Positions 7,767-15,768 of a DNA stretch of 26,176 bases are shown here, piece after piece. Under the pieces are notes generated by a model. That model did not search any database, was not told the DNA's origin, and saw only the letters and a list, made by a program, of their open reading frames with translations. Within the stretch, counting starts at the first letter, position 1. Each line of letters opens with the position of its first letter. Source of the DNA: Dehalococcoidales bacterium (GTDB taxonomy: Bacteria > Chloroflexota > Dehalococcoidia > Dehalococcoidales > GCA-2688105); NCBI GenBank assembly GCA_030640255.1, contig DAOWJS010000068.1:1-26176 (forward strand), in the 5' to 3' direction. Position numbers and translations under genes: made by a program.

Positions 7767-8326
7767 TGGTTTTGCTCACCTTCCTTCTCTTTTTCCAGCT
7801 CAAACGAGAGCAGAATTCCATCTACCTTGGTAGGTTCAACCTGACCCTGGGGCTTATCATCAACCACAGTCACCGGTGCCATAGTACAGCAGCCGACACA
7901 GGCGACAGTATCTAGGTCGAACTCACGGTCAGGGGTGGTCTCACCTCGGTCAATACCCAGCCTTCTCTTCCAGGCGTCCAGGGTAATGTAACCGCCCTTC
8001 ATATGGCAGGCAGTGCCCAAACACACTCTTACTGAGTGCTTCCCGGGAGGATTGAGCCGGAATTGATTATAAAAGGTAACCACGCTGTAAACATCTATCC
8101 CCGGTATACCGAGAAATTCGGCAATCTCCAGCATAACTTCCCGGGGAAGATAGCCAAGTCTGCCCTGAACCATCTGCAGAATGGAGATAAGATTCCCCCT
8201 TTTCCTGCCAAACTTCTTTAGAATTCGCCTGGTTTCCTGTATGTGGTTAGCCTGCTCCTCAGTCACAGTAATTTCCTTCTCGGGAGCAATCTTTACCTCA
8301 ATCTCTTTTATCCTATCAGTGCTCAT
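7763..8326 (-). CDS. nuoE: NuoE/HymA-like [2Fe-2S] diaphorase subunit
   Basis: A 187-residue NuoE family protein: a helical N-terminal region, then a thioredoxin-like fold whose [2Fe-2S] ligands are C102, C107, C143 and C147. It forms the diaphorase heterodimer with the next gene, which overlaps it by four bases, and relays electrons at the NADH end of complex I or of soluble hydrogenase and formate dehydrogenase complexes. It begins 18 bases after fur and is probably co-transcribed from the fur promoter. The C-terminal KEKEGEQNQ tail is not part of the fold. Confidence 0.94.
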   Translation of the reverse strand: MSTDRIKEIEVKIAPEKEITVTEEQANHIQETRRILKKFGRKRGNLISILQMVQGRLGYLPREVMLEIAEFLGIPGIDVYSVVTFYNQFRLNPPGKHSVRVCLGTACHMKGGYITLDAWKRRLGIDRGETTPDREFDLDTVACVGCCTMAPVTVVDDKPQGQVEPTKVDGILLSFELEKEKEGEQNQ

Positions 8327-8344
8327 TTCCCACCTCTGGCTTAT

Positions 8345-8779
8345 CTAGCTATCCTTCTTCTTACATTCCTGACAATACCCCTCCAGGTACAACTCAGCTT
8401 TGGTCACGTTAAAGCTATAGGCACGCTGCGCCTTGGCTACCATCTCACCAATTAGAGGACTCTCAAACTCTATTACCTTCCCGCAGCGCTTACATACCAG
8501 ATGCTGATGCTCCACCGAGCGCTTTATCTCATAATAGCCGCGTACCTCTCCCAGCCGTATCTCATCCACCAGACCCAATTCCTTAAACAAACGTAAACCA
8601 CGATATACCGTAGCCAGGCTGATGGACTCGTCTCGGCTGCTGGCCCGCCGGTATATCTCCTTGGCATCTATATGCCCACCAGCCTCACGGATAAGGTCTA
8701 AAAGCAACCTTCGCTGGGCGGTTACTGGGTAACCCGCTATTTCACCCGGAGCACTCTTGCGAATGTTTCTCATTCTCAT
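8345..8779 (-). CDS. fur: Fur family transcriptional regulator
   Basis: A 144-residue Fur/PerR/Zur-type repressor. The winged helix spans about 18-80 (AQRRLLLDLI; SLATVYRGLRLFKELGLV). The metal sites include EHQHLVCKRCG (H91, H93, C96, C99) and the structural zinc pair C136/C139. Which metal or signal it senses cannot be told from this. It heads the minus-strand operon with the diaphorase genes, so it may control them. The ATG at 8779 has no ribosome binding site and stands exactly six bases after a -10 box, so the mRNA is probably leaderless. The first codons repeat ATGAGA-ATGAGA, so an ATG six bases downstream is an alternative start. Confidence 0.92.
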   Translation of the reverse strand: MRMRNIRKSAPGEIAGYPVTAQRRLLLDLIREAGGHIDAKEIYRRASSRDESISLATVYRGLRLFKELGLVDEIRLGEVRGYYEIKRSVEHQHLVCKRCGKVIEFESPLIGEMVAKAQRAYSFNVTKAELYLEGYCQECKKKDS

Positions 8780-8785
8780 AAATAA

Positions 8786-8814
8786 ATTCTAACAACTATT
8801 ATCACCACTGTCAA
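8786..8814 (-). promoter_or_regulatory. leaderless promoter of the fur-diaphorase operon
   Basis: On the minus strand a perfect -35 TTGACA (8814-8809) is followed by 17 bases and a -10 TAGAAT (8791-8786). Six bases later comes the ATG of fur (8779). A start six to seven bases after the -10 would fall on the A of that ATG. I did not find a convincing Fur box; the sequence between the boxes is A/T-rich. Confidence 0.75.
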
Positions 8815-8906
8815 GGCATGAGCCCAGCACATTTCCGGCAAATAGAGCCCAACCTCTTATACCGAGAGCAAAATGACTGAAGAAGCAACACCAAGCTAGC
8901 CTCTAA

Positions 8907-10031
8907 TTATTTGGACTCCACACCTAACTCCTGGCTTAACTGGAGGTAGCGGATAATATCAGCGCGGTTAAGGAAACCCACCAGTCGCCCCTCCTTAAGC
9001 ACCAGGAGTTGGTTAAGGTCATGCTGTGCCAGGAGTCTTAACGCCGAGTTCATGTCATCATCCATGCCTACACTGTAAAGAGGCTGACGGGTAACGATTT
9101 CCCCCACCGGTGTCTGGGACCACCTCTGCTGAGGCTGTCCCTTGATATCAGTAATGGTAACAATTCCGACCAGCTGGTCACCTTGATAAACTGCCGCCGC
9201 CCGGCGATGACGCTGAAGAAAGACATCCCGGACCACTTCCTCTACCGAGGTCTGGGAGCTGATAATCTCCGGGCTCTGGTCCATGACATCCTTGACTCGC
9301 ACCCCTCTTAAATGCTCTCGCAGTGTTATTTCCCGACGACTGGCATCGGCGGCACTGCTGAGGAACCAGCCGATGAAGGCTATCCAGAGTCCTCCCAGGA
9401 AATTGCCCGCCAGCAACTGAAACACCCCAAAACCAATCAATCCCCAGCCGAAGAGCCGACCAATCATGGCGGCAATGTTGGTTGCCCTGGTTAGACTCCC
9501 CATGGTACTCCAGAGGATGGAGCGGAGCACACGACCACCGTCCAGGGGGAAAGCGGGTAAAAGGTTGAACCCGGCTAGCAAGGCGTTAATGAGGGCTAGG
9601 TAACCGAGAATCGCTGTTAGGGGGCTGTCTTGCTCCCCCACTACCTGCCACAAGCCCCAGAAGAGTCCAGCCAGGGCTAGGCTGGCAAGCGGCCCCACCA
9701 CCGCTACGACAAACTCAACCCGGGGTCTCTCTGGCTCACGCTCAATGTTACTCACCCCGCCAAAGATAAACAGGATAATGCTTCGGACAGGCAAGCCCCT
9801 AGATATAGCAACCAGGGAATGAGCCAGTTCGTGCACCAGGACGGACACAAAAAGGAACAGCGCCGCTAGGATTCCGGTGACCCAATAGGTAACCAAGTCC
9901 CATCCCGGATAATATTGCGGGAAAAACCCCTGAGCCAGGGACCAGGCAATAAGGATGAAGACTAAAATCCAGGAATAATGGATTCCTATCTCAATCCCGG
10001 CTATACGACCCAAACAAAAGGAACTCTTCAC
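8907..10031 (-). CDS. site-2-protease-like M50 zinc metallopeptidase with CBS domains
   Basis: An integral membrane protease of 374 residues from the GTG at 10031. I chose this start because AGGGGGAGA lies just upstream and the sequence then begins like family members (KSSFCLGRIAGIEIGIHYSW). An upstream GTG at 10088 would add 19 residues and is less likely. About six hydrophobic segments carry the zinc motif HELAH (67-71) and the third ligand in LLPAFPLDGGRVLRS (D164). Two CBS domains fill roughly 245-374 and may bind adenine nucleotides to gate activity. Such proteins cleave membrane-embedded substrates; the substrate here is unknown. It is a single gene on the minus strand. Confidence 0.92.
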   Translation of the reverse strand: MKSSFCLGRIAGIEIGIHYSWILVFILIAWSLAQGFFPQYYPGWDLVTYWVTGILAALFLFVSVLVHELAHSLVAISRGLPVRSIILFIFGGVSNIEREPERPRVEFVVAVVGPLASLALAGLFWGLWQVVGEQDSPLTAILGYLALINALLAGFNLLPAFPLDGGRVLRSILWSTMGSLTRATNIAAMIGRLFGWGLIGFGVFQLLAGNFLGGLWIAFIGWFLSSAADASRREITLREHLRGVRVKDVMDQSPEIISSQTSVEEVVRDVFLQRHRRAAAVYQGDQLVGIVTITDIKGQPQQRWSQTPVGEIVTRQPLYSVGMDDDMNSALRLLAQHDLNQLLVLKEGRLVGFLNRADIIRYLQLSQELGVESK

Positions 10032-10132
10032 AGTAACTCTCCCCCTACCTTCGTAATGCATTGTTCGGGGGATTTTCCATTTTAACACGCCCTTACTGGT
10101 TTTTCCACAACCTTCAGCCTAGCGTCGCGAAC

Positions 10133-10212
10133 CTGACTGAGGTGATAAGAGCAGTTAGGATTTATTTATGAGAAACATTCGCAATAACACTGAAATGGGG
10201 GCTATCTGTTAA
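10133..10212 (+). pseudogene. decayed duplicate of the fur promoter and first codons
   Basis: The + strand here repeats the fur start region in the opposite orientation: CTGACT (10133-10138), 17 bases, TAGGAT (10156-10161), TTATTT, then ATG (10168) AGA AAC ATT CGC. It shares GTGATAA, GTTAG, ATTTATTTATGAGA and AACATTCGCAA with fur. After MRNIR the similarity stops and the frame ends after 14 codons at TAA 10210. It could be a relic of a lost fur paralogue, or a promoter duplication driving a short leaderless peptide. It lies in the spacer upstream of the peptidase gene. Confidence 0.6.
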
Positions 10213-10297
10213 CTGCAATTCTCCTTCGCCCACCTTAACCCACGCACCTGCTTGACGCTGATATAAAGGCAAGCCATTGTTCGTTACCACCCGAGGT

Positions 10298-10519
10298 CTA
10301 ACCCGTTCTTGGGGAAACCCAAGGCAATTTCCTGGCCATGTTTTTATCCCGGCTCCAGGTCATACACATTACCCGGCAAATTCCACACCCATGGCATTTG
10401 TCCATATCAAGGCAAATATTTCTAGTTTTGCCTTTGACGGCGATGGTAATAGCGCCGGCAGGACATGCTGTCAGGCAAAAGGGTGCCGGACAATATTGAG
10501 GGCATATCGTCTTTAACAT
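10298..10519 (-). CDS. small 2[4Fe-4S] ferredoxin-like protein
   Basis: A 73-residue protein with two cysteine clusters: CPQYCPAPFCLTACPAGAI (about 6-24) and CHGCGICRVMC (about 42-52). The second is a classical C-x2-C-x2-C-x3-C; the first has wider spacing, C-x3-C-x4-C-x3-C. It starts ten bases after the stop of the glutamate synthase gene, with an AAAGGAGGA ribosome binding site upstream, and is probably its electron donor or a small subunit. Archaeal-type glutamate synthases use such separate ferredoxin-like partners. The C-terminal 20 residues are basic and not part of the fold. Confidence 0.85.
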   Translation of the reverse strand: MLKTICPQYCPAPFCLTACPAGAITIAVKGKTRNICLDMDKCHGCGICRVMCMTWSRDKNMARKLPWVSPRTG

Positions 10520-10529
10520 TCTTCCTCCT

Positions 10530-12095
10530 TTAGCCTAAAATCTTCTCCACCTCTTCCATATCCGCTTCCATTACATAGGGGATTCCAGAAACATCAGCCG
10601 CATCCCGGGTCAACGCCATTAGGTCATCTCTCTCGATAAAGTTAAGGGCAAATTTGCGTTCCCCAGCCATGAGCTGCCTTAATCCGGTAGCCAGCCGATC
10701 ATAATAGGTATAGACGCCGATGGCTGCCGGCGGTATCCTGTCAAAATCGTCCCCATATTTCTCTTTGAGTTGCTCCGCTCCGATAAAGGTGCGAAGCAAT
10801 GCCTCCTGATATTCCTTACTCCGACCATAGGTCTCTTCCATAAGCTGCCCGTGGGTCTTGCCTACCATGGCAGCAGTAAGGGTAGACCGTCCCATACAGA
10901 CCGCCCTGATATAGGGGGCTCCCAGGGCTATTGCCTTAAAGATCTGGTCTTCAAGGGCAATACCGCCGGCAATGGCACAACTGGGGACGAACTCACCTTT
11001 TTCATCAAGCCGCTTAAGGTATTTATAGAGGAGGCTCTCCAGATAAACCGTGGGTATCCCCCACTCATTCATCATCCGCCACGGACTCATTCCAGTGCCA
11101 CCACCAGCACCGTCTACAGTAAGAAGGTCTATTTTAGCCTCCGAGGCATATTTCACCGCCCGGGCTAAATCTGCCGGTCTATAGGCACCGGTTTTGAGGG
11201 TAACATACTTAGCTCCAATTCTCCTCAACCTCTCCACCTCTTTCAGGAATGACTCCTCATCTACCATTCCCAGACGGGAATGCCGCTCAAACTCGGTTAT
11301 CCCGCCCACCTTATACGCCTCCTGGACATAAGGATTTTCCGGGTCAGGGATAACGATGTAACCCCGCTGCTTGAGCTGAAGAGCTCGTTCCAGAGTCGGC
11401 AGCTTAACCTCACCACCGATATCCTTGGCTCCCTGCCCCCACTTTATCTCAATACCCTCAACCCCAAGCTTTTCTATGGCATACTCGGGAACACCAAGGC
11501 GGGTATCCTCCACATTTGCCTGAACCAGCATCGCCCCGTAACCTTCATACCAGTCCTGATATACCTTTACCCTTCTTTCTAGGTCGGGAGACCTGACGAC
11601 TTTCCCATTCTTGAACTCGGCATTGGGGTCCGTGCCACAAACATTCTCGCCACAGACGAGAACTGCTCCACAGATAGCCACGGCAATAGCCGTGCCTTCC
11701 CAGTTTACCCTGGCTATCTCCGTTGAACCCAGAGCACCGGTGAAGAAGGGAATTTTCATTTTAATCCTCCGTCCCTCAGCACCAATCTCAGTAGATAGGT
11801 CAACGGCAGAGAAGACAGCCTTATCCGGGTCAGCCTCAATACCAACCGCTCCCACACAAGTCCCCTGAATATTAAAGTGGGAAAAATCCACCGGATAATC
11901 TTTCTCTGACCCGGCGATGACCTTACCAAAGGGCTGAGGGTAGATGACTTCCCTCCCCCTGAGCGCCGACCGCCCCACCTCACAATACCCGGGGCAACCA
12001 TCAACACAGGTAACGCATAGCCCTGAGCTAGGTGATGGCGCCACCCTGGTAGTGGTTACTGTAGCTGCACTGGCATTTGGCTTGCTTAACGACAT
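10530..12095 (-). CDS. FMN-dependent archaeal-type glutamate synthase (GltB synthase domain)
   Basis: A 521-residue protein built around the glutamate synthase TIM barrel that binds FMN. VDGAGGGTGMSPWRMM (the flavin phosphate region) and AGGIALEDQIFKAIALGA are clear. It lacks the N-terminal glutaminase domain of classical GltB, so ammonia or a separate amidotransferase must supply nitrogen. The N-terminus carries C27-x2-C30-x3-C34-x3-C38, which could hold an Fe-S cluster. The reaction expected for the family is 2-oxoglutarate plus glutamine nitrogen to glutamate. The ATG follows AAGGAGGT by a short spacer. Its place between hisF and a ferredoxin gene, under an NrpR-like regulator, supports a role in nitrogen assimilation. 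Confidence 0.9.
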   Translation of the reverse strand: MSLSKPNASAATVTTTRVAPSPSSGLCVTCVDGCPGYCEVGRSALRGREVIYPQPFGKVIAGSEKDYPVDFSHFNIQGTCVGAVGIEADPDKAVFSAVDLSTEIGAEGRRIKMKIPFFTGALGSTEIARVNWEGTAIAVAICGAVLVCGENVCGTDPNAEFKNGKVVRSPDLERRVKVYQDWYEGYGAMLVQANVEDTRLGVPEYAIEKLGVEGIEIKWGQGAKDIGGEVKLPTLERALQLKQRGYIVIPDPENPYVQEAYKVGGITEFERHSRLGMVDEESFLKEVERLRRIGAKYVTLKTGAYRPADLARAVKYASEAKIDLLTVDGAGGGTGMSPWRMMNEWGIPTVYLESLLYKYLKRLDEKGEFVPSCAIAGGIALEDQIFKAIALGAPYIRAVCMGRSTLTAAMVGKTHGQLMEETYGRSKEYQEALLRTFIGAEQLKEKYGDDFDRIPPAAIGVYTYYDRLATGLRQLMAGERKFALNFIERDDLMALTRDAADVSGIPYVMEADMEEVEKILG

Positions 12096-12106
12096 TAATT
12101 ACCTCC

Positions 12107-12877
12107 TTATATTCTTACTGGTATTCCTTTTTCTTTCAGGTATTGTTTTGCCTCGGAAATCGAAATTTCACCAAAGTGAAAGATAGAAGCCGCCAACACT
12201 GCTGCCGCTTTACCAGCGGTTACCGCCTGATAAAGATGCTCTAATTTACCCGCCCCACCCGAGGCGGTAACCGGTATCGTTACCGCTTCGGCAACCGCCC
12301 TGGTCATCTCCAGGTCATAGCCCTCCTTCGTCCCATCAGCATCCTTGCTGGTAAGCAGAATCTCTCCCGCCCCCAGCTCTTCCACCCGCTTTGCCCAATC
12401 AACAATCTCTAGCCCGGTGGACTCGGTGCCACTTTTGACCACTACCTCAAGCCGGGGAAGACTGCTATCTGGCGGATTCTTCCTGCCATCAATAGCAACC
12501 ACCAGTCTTTCCTTCCCAAACCGCTTGGCGGCTTCTTTTATGAGTTCGGGATTCCTGACCGCCGCCGTATTTATCGACACCTTGTCCACACCAAGGTTAA
12601 TTAGTGCCGTCATATCCTCAATACTGCCGATGCCGCCACCGACAGCGAAGGGGACGGTAACCACATCGCAGACCTTCTTGACCCATTCCAGCCTTGTTCT
12701 TCTATTCTCCACGGTAGCCAAGATATCCAGGAAGACCAGCTCGTCAGCGCCCTCCCGGCAGTAAGCTTCGGCTGCCTCCACTGGGTCACGGGCATCCCTC
12801 AGGTTGACAAAGTTTACCCCCTTGACTACCCTCCCATCCTTCACGTCCAGACAGGGTATAATTTTTACCTCTTTCAT
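12107..12877 (-). CDS. hisF: imidazole glycerol phosphate synthase cyclase subunit HisF
   Basis: A 256-residue (beta-alpha)8 barrel of normal family length. The catalytic aspartates D11 (CLDVKDGRVVKGVNF) and D130 (VVAIDGRK) sit at the positions known from Thermotoga HisF, and the phosphate-binding GGG and SGGAG loops are present. HisF joins HisH to turn PRFAR plus ammonia from glutamine into imidazole glycerol phosphate and AICAR. No other his gene is in the window; it sits between the NrpR-like regulator and glutamate synthase, so it may be expressed with nitrogen genes. It begins one base after the regulator's stop codon. Confidence 0.96.
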   Translation of the reverse strand: MKEVKIIPCLDVKDGRVVKGVNFVNLRDARDPVEAAEAYCREGADELVFLDILATVENRRTRLEWVKKVCDVVTVPFAVGGGIGSIEDMTALINLGVDKVSINTAAVRNPELIKEAAKRFGKERLVVAIDGRKNPPDSSLPRLEVVVKSGTESTGLEIVDWAKRVEELGAGEILLTSKDADGTKEGYDLEMTRAVAEAVTIPVTASGGAGKLEHLYQAVTAGKAAAVLAASIFHFGEISISEAKQYLKEKGIPVRI

Positions 12878-12878
12878 C

Positions 12879-13874
12879 TCACAGCTCCCAAAATTTGATT
12901 AGATTCTGATACTCCATAACGGTGCTCATGGCATGATTTTCGGCTTCAATACCAGCTTCCTCAGCCGCTGCCACCGGATTCAAGCCCCCGAGGAGAATTA
13001 TCCCAATTTTATTAAGCTCCACCTGGATTTCACACACTGGTTCGCTGGTACTCCCCATTAAAAGTAGCCCTCCCAAGCCGGCTTCCTTCAGCTTGGCTAC
13101 CACCTCCTCAGCTATGGGGCGGCAGAAGGCAGGTATCTCACGGAAGTTAGCCAATATTCTCCCGTTGCCACCGGTTGCCGCCTCTCTGACCGAAGTCATC
13201 CTGGCTCTGATGAATACCTCCGAAGGGTCCACAGAGGAGCCGGCATAATGAATTAGCTCGACAAAGCGAAGCGGTTGGTGACCGCGGACCTGAAGGATGC
13301 CACCGAATCTAGAGTCCATAGGAACTCCGGCCTTAAGTAAGCTACCATTTACTACAATGCTACAGACAGTCGCCAATCCCCGCTTGCCTTGGGGAACAGT
13401 TACCTCTCCCAAGGTCTCACCTTCTCCGGCTACTGCCACCAGGTCACTAACACCAAGCCCAGCGACAAAGGCTGGCTTCATCGCCTGGAGTGCCTGGGCA
13501 AACTTCTCCTCTGGGAAAAAGGAGATATTTACCGGAACCGAACCGGTGCGCTTCTCCCAATTGAAATTGGTGCGGAAGGCGAGTAGCTCAATCCTGGAGA
13601 TAGCGAAGCCGACTTTATCGCTGACCAGGGCACTCCTTAGCTCGTCAATCCCCGACTCAGTGATTAGCCTGCCATCCCTGCCTACAGCCCGAGTTAACCC
13701 CCGCTCATCCATTAGCTTCAGGTGGTAGCGAACCGCCCGTTCACCCAGTTCAACCCCGAGGTCTTTCAGGCGGCGGGCAATAACTCTGGCTCCCAGTGGT
13801 TCCCGGGAGTCATTCACAACCTTCAGGATAGAGAGCACCTTTCTCTCAACCTCTTGCGTTTCAAAGCCGACCAC
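12879..13874 (-). CDS. nrpR: NrpR-like nitrogen regulator (wHTH + DUF128)
   Basis: The N-terminal winged helix (about residues 5-75, with ERKVLSILKVVNDSREPLGARVIA-type helices and a LKLMDERGLT recognition region) is followed by one NrpR/DUF128 ligand domain of about 230 residues (GLGVSDLVA; MDSRFGGILQVRG; GLNPVAAAEEAGIE). In methanogens NrpR represses nitrogen genes and 2-oxoglutarate releases it. I place the start at GTG 13874 because AGGAGGG (13886-13880) lies five bases upstream; the TTG at 13892 lies before that site. The gene heads the hisF-glutamate synthase-ferredoxin series and faces glnA, the setting expected for a nitrogen repressor. Its target genes in bacteria are inference. Confidence 0.85.
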   Translation of the reverse strand: MVGFETQEVERKVLSILKVVNDSREPLGARVIARRLKDLGVELGERAVRYHLKLMDERGLTRAVGRDGRLITESGIDELRSALVSDKVGFAISRIELLAFRTNFNWEKRTGSVPVNISFFPEEKFAQALQAMKPAFVAGLGVSDLVAVAGEGETLGEVTVPQGKRGLATVCSIVVNGSLLKAGVPMDSRFGGILQVRGHQPLRFVELIHYAGSSVDPSEVFIRARMTSVREAATGGNGRILANFREIPAFCRPIAEEVVAKLKEAGLGGLLLMGSTSEPVCEIQVELNKIGIILLGGLNPVAAAEEAGIEAENHAMSTVMEYQNLIKFWEL

Positions 13875-13885
13875 AATATCCCTCC

Positions 13886-13911
13886 TAGGCAATAGGCAAC
13901 TGTTTGCCTAG
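13886..13911. promoter_or_regulatory. candidate NrpR-like operator
   Basis: The palindrome TAGGCAACTGTTTGCCTAG (13893-13911) has 7-bp arms and is preceded directly by another TAGGCAA (13886-13892). Written GGCA-N6-TGCC, it has the same length and symmetry as the GGAA-N6-TTCC operators known for methanogen NrpR. It covers the expected transcription start of the regulator gene, so autorepression is likely. Confidence 0.6.
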
Positions 13912-13938
13912 CTTACACCAGCCAAATAATTTTGTCAA
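13910..13938 (-). promoter_or_regulatory. promoter of the NrpR-hisF-glutamate synthase operon
   Basis: On the minus strand, perfect TTGACA (13938-13933), 17 bases and TAAGCT (13915-13910) form a -35/-10 pair. The palindromic site begins at the -10 box and continues over the predicted start, a usual place for repressor binding. Confidence 0.6.
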
Positions 13939-13997
13939 GCCCGGTGGGTATCCCCGATTCATGACGAGATTGATGACCCTCACCGCACCCTGCACCT

Positions 13998-14025
13998 TTG
14001 CTTCTTCGCTAAGTTATATTATAAT
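13998..14025 (+). promoter_or_regulatory. probable glnA promoter
   Basis: A perfect TATAAT (14020-14025) lies 16 bases after TTGCTT (13998-14003). The predicted start near 14032 leaves about 110 bases of leader before glnA. I found no copy of the TAGGCAA palindrome close to this -10 box; the nearest is about 110 bases upstream. Confidence 0.5.
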
Positions 14026-14143
14026 GGGTACCGTAGGATGAGGACGCAGCCAAAACATCAAACGCTATTGCCAGAAGTGCCGGGTGCGGTGCACATCAAG
14101 ACTGGCGATATAGATGAAAACGCTATCTAAAATGGAGGTAAAA

Positions 14144-15487
14144 ATGGTGAGCAAAAGCAGAGAAGAAGGCAAAGAATACGTTCTCAAGATGACCAAGGAG
14201 CACGAGGTAAAGTTCATCAGGATGTGGTTTACCGATGTCCTGGGTTTCCTCAAGAGCTTTGCCATCACCGTGGAAGAGCTGGAAGGGGCTCTAGAAGACG
14301 GAATGGGGTTTGATGGCTCCTCAATTGAGGGGTTTGCCCGTATTGACGAGAGTGATATGGTAGCCATGCCCGACCCCAATACCTTTCAATTACTCCCTCA
14401 GAGACCCCGAGACCAGCACGCTGTAGCCCGAATGTTCTGCGATATTTTAAGACCCGGTGGTGAGCCTTTTGAAGGCGACCCCAGGTATGTCTTAAAGAGA
14501 AACCTGAAACGGGCAGCTGACCTGGGCTACACCCTCTATGCAGGGCCGGAGCTGGAGTACTTCTACTTTCGAGACTCCAAGGGAACTGAGGCTCTGGATG
14601 AGGGAGGATACTTCGATATGACTCCCCTAGACGCCGCCACTGACCTGAGGAGGGAGACAGTTCTCGCCCTGGAGGAGATAGGCATTGGCATTGAGTATTC
14701 CCACCACGAGGTGGCTACCAGCCAGCACGAAATAGACATGCGGTACACTGATGCCCTGACCATGGCCGACAACGTAATGACCTACCGTCTGGTGGTCAAA
14801 GAGGTAGCCATACAGAATGGGGTTTATGCCACCTTCATGCCCAAACCGGTCTTCGGCATCAATGGTAGCGGCATGCATGTGCATCAGTCCCTATTTAAGG
14901 GTGATAAGAATGCCTTCTTTGATAAAAATGATAGGTACTACCTGTCTAAAGTAGCCAAGTGCTATATAGCCGGGCTGCTGAAGCACGCTCCTGAAATCAC
15001 CGCCGTCACCAACCAGTGGATCAATTCTTACAAGCGGCTGGTCCCTGGCTATGAGGCACCGATATACCTTTCCTGGGCACGGCGGAGCCGGGCTGACCTG
15101 ATTCGGGTCCCCGAGTATAAGCCAGGCAAGGAAAACGCTACCAGGATAGAGTTCAGGTCCCCCGACCCCGCCTGCAACCCCTACCTTGCCTTCAGCGTGA
15201 TGCTAGCCGCCGGGCTGGAAGGGATTGAGAAGGAATACGAAGTTCCCGACCCGGTGGAAGAAAACGTGTATGAAATGACCGAGGAGGAGAGAGGGAAAAG
15301 AGGGATAGACACTCTGCCGCCCAACCTATTGGAAGCTATTCGTCTCACAGAAAAGAGCGAGGTGGTACGAAGAGCCCTTGGCGACCACGTTTTTCAGGCT
15401 TTCATCAAGAACAAGAAGATCGAGTGGGAACAGTACCGGATGCAGGTGACCGACTACGAGGTTAAGAGATATTTACCTATCTTGTGA
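14144..15487 (+). CDS. glnA: type I glutamine synthetase
   Basis: A 447-residue GSI enzyme: glutamate + ammonia + ATP to glutamine. Seen in order are GFDGSSIEGFARIDESDM, the glutamate and metal-binding PELEYF, SGMHVHQSLF, NSYKRLVPGYEAPIYLSWARRSRADLIRVP-type core (in two parts), and RIEFRSPDPACNPYLAF. The region where GSI-beta enzymes carry the adenylylated tyrosine reads NVYEMTEEER as in GSI-alpha, so control by adenylylation is unlikely. I choose ATG 14144 because TGGAGGT lies just upstream; the ATG at 14114 precedes that site. It is divergent from the NrpR-like operon. Confidence 0.95.
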   Translation: MVSKSREEGKEYVLKMTKEHEVKFIRMWFTDVLGFLKSFAITVEELEGALEDGMGFDGSSIEGFARIDESDMVAMPDPNTFQLLPQRPRDQHAVARMFCDILRPGGEPFEGDPRYVLKRNLKRAADLGYTLYAGPELEYFYFRDSKGTEALDEGGYFDMTPLDAATDLRRETVLALEEIGIGIEYSHHEVATSQHEIDMRYTDALTMADNVMTYRLVVKEVAIQNGVYATFMPKPVFGINGSGMHVHQSLFKGDKNAFFDKNDRYYLSKVAKCYIAGLLKHAPEITAVTNQWINSYKRLVPGYEAPIYLSWARRSRADLIRVPEYKPGKENATRIEFRSPDPACNPYLAFSVMLAAGLEGIEKEYEVPDPVEENVYEMTEEERGKRGIDTLPPNLLEAIRLTEKSEVVRRALGDHVFQAFIKNKKIEWEQYRMQVTDYEVKRYLPIL

Positions 15488-15768
15488 GTCAAACGTAGTT
15501 CGCCACGTTCGGAGGAACTAGCCTATGCCGCCAAGCACTCCCGAGGGTCAAGATAACCCCCAGGGCATACGGGCGAGATAGAAGTACGTCTTACAGAGTT
15601 TAAGAGGACTCGCATAGAACTTGAGCGCCTAATTTGTAACGGAGCCCAAATATCACTCTTCGTGGCTCCCCGTAGTCCATATTGTGTAATAGTCAATAAG
15701 AAAGCCGGATATCCTCAGGGCATGAACATCCGGCCTTTCCATTAATCCTAACACCGCCAATGCCAGCT
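15488..15768. other. spacer between glnA and DUF5679 with one hairpin
   Basis: These 280 bases lie between convergent genes. I see one credible hairpin, GCCGGAT (15704-15710) with ATCCGGC (15728-15734), probably a shared terminator with a 17-base loop. The + strand is open without a start codon from 15557 to 15745; I do not count it as a gene. Confidence 0.5.
15701..15738. terminator. hairpin between convergent glnA and DUF5679 genes
   Basis: AAAGCCGGAT and ATCCGGCCTTT form a 7-bp stem, extended by A/T pairs, on either side of a long loop. It sits between two convergent genes and could work for both. GCCGGATATC and a CATG at the same distance recur at 24756-24776. Confidence 0.5.

Noticed and set aside
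10298..10516. Plus-strand frame opposite the ferredoxin gene
   Set aside because: The minus strand carries two regular cysteine clusters and a ribosome binding site; the + frame has no such support.
15557..15745. Open + strand frame of about 62 codons after glnA
   Set aside because: It has no usual start codon near its beginning and no ribosome binding site, and it runs through the probable terminator hairpin. I treat it as chance or a remnant.
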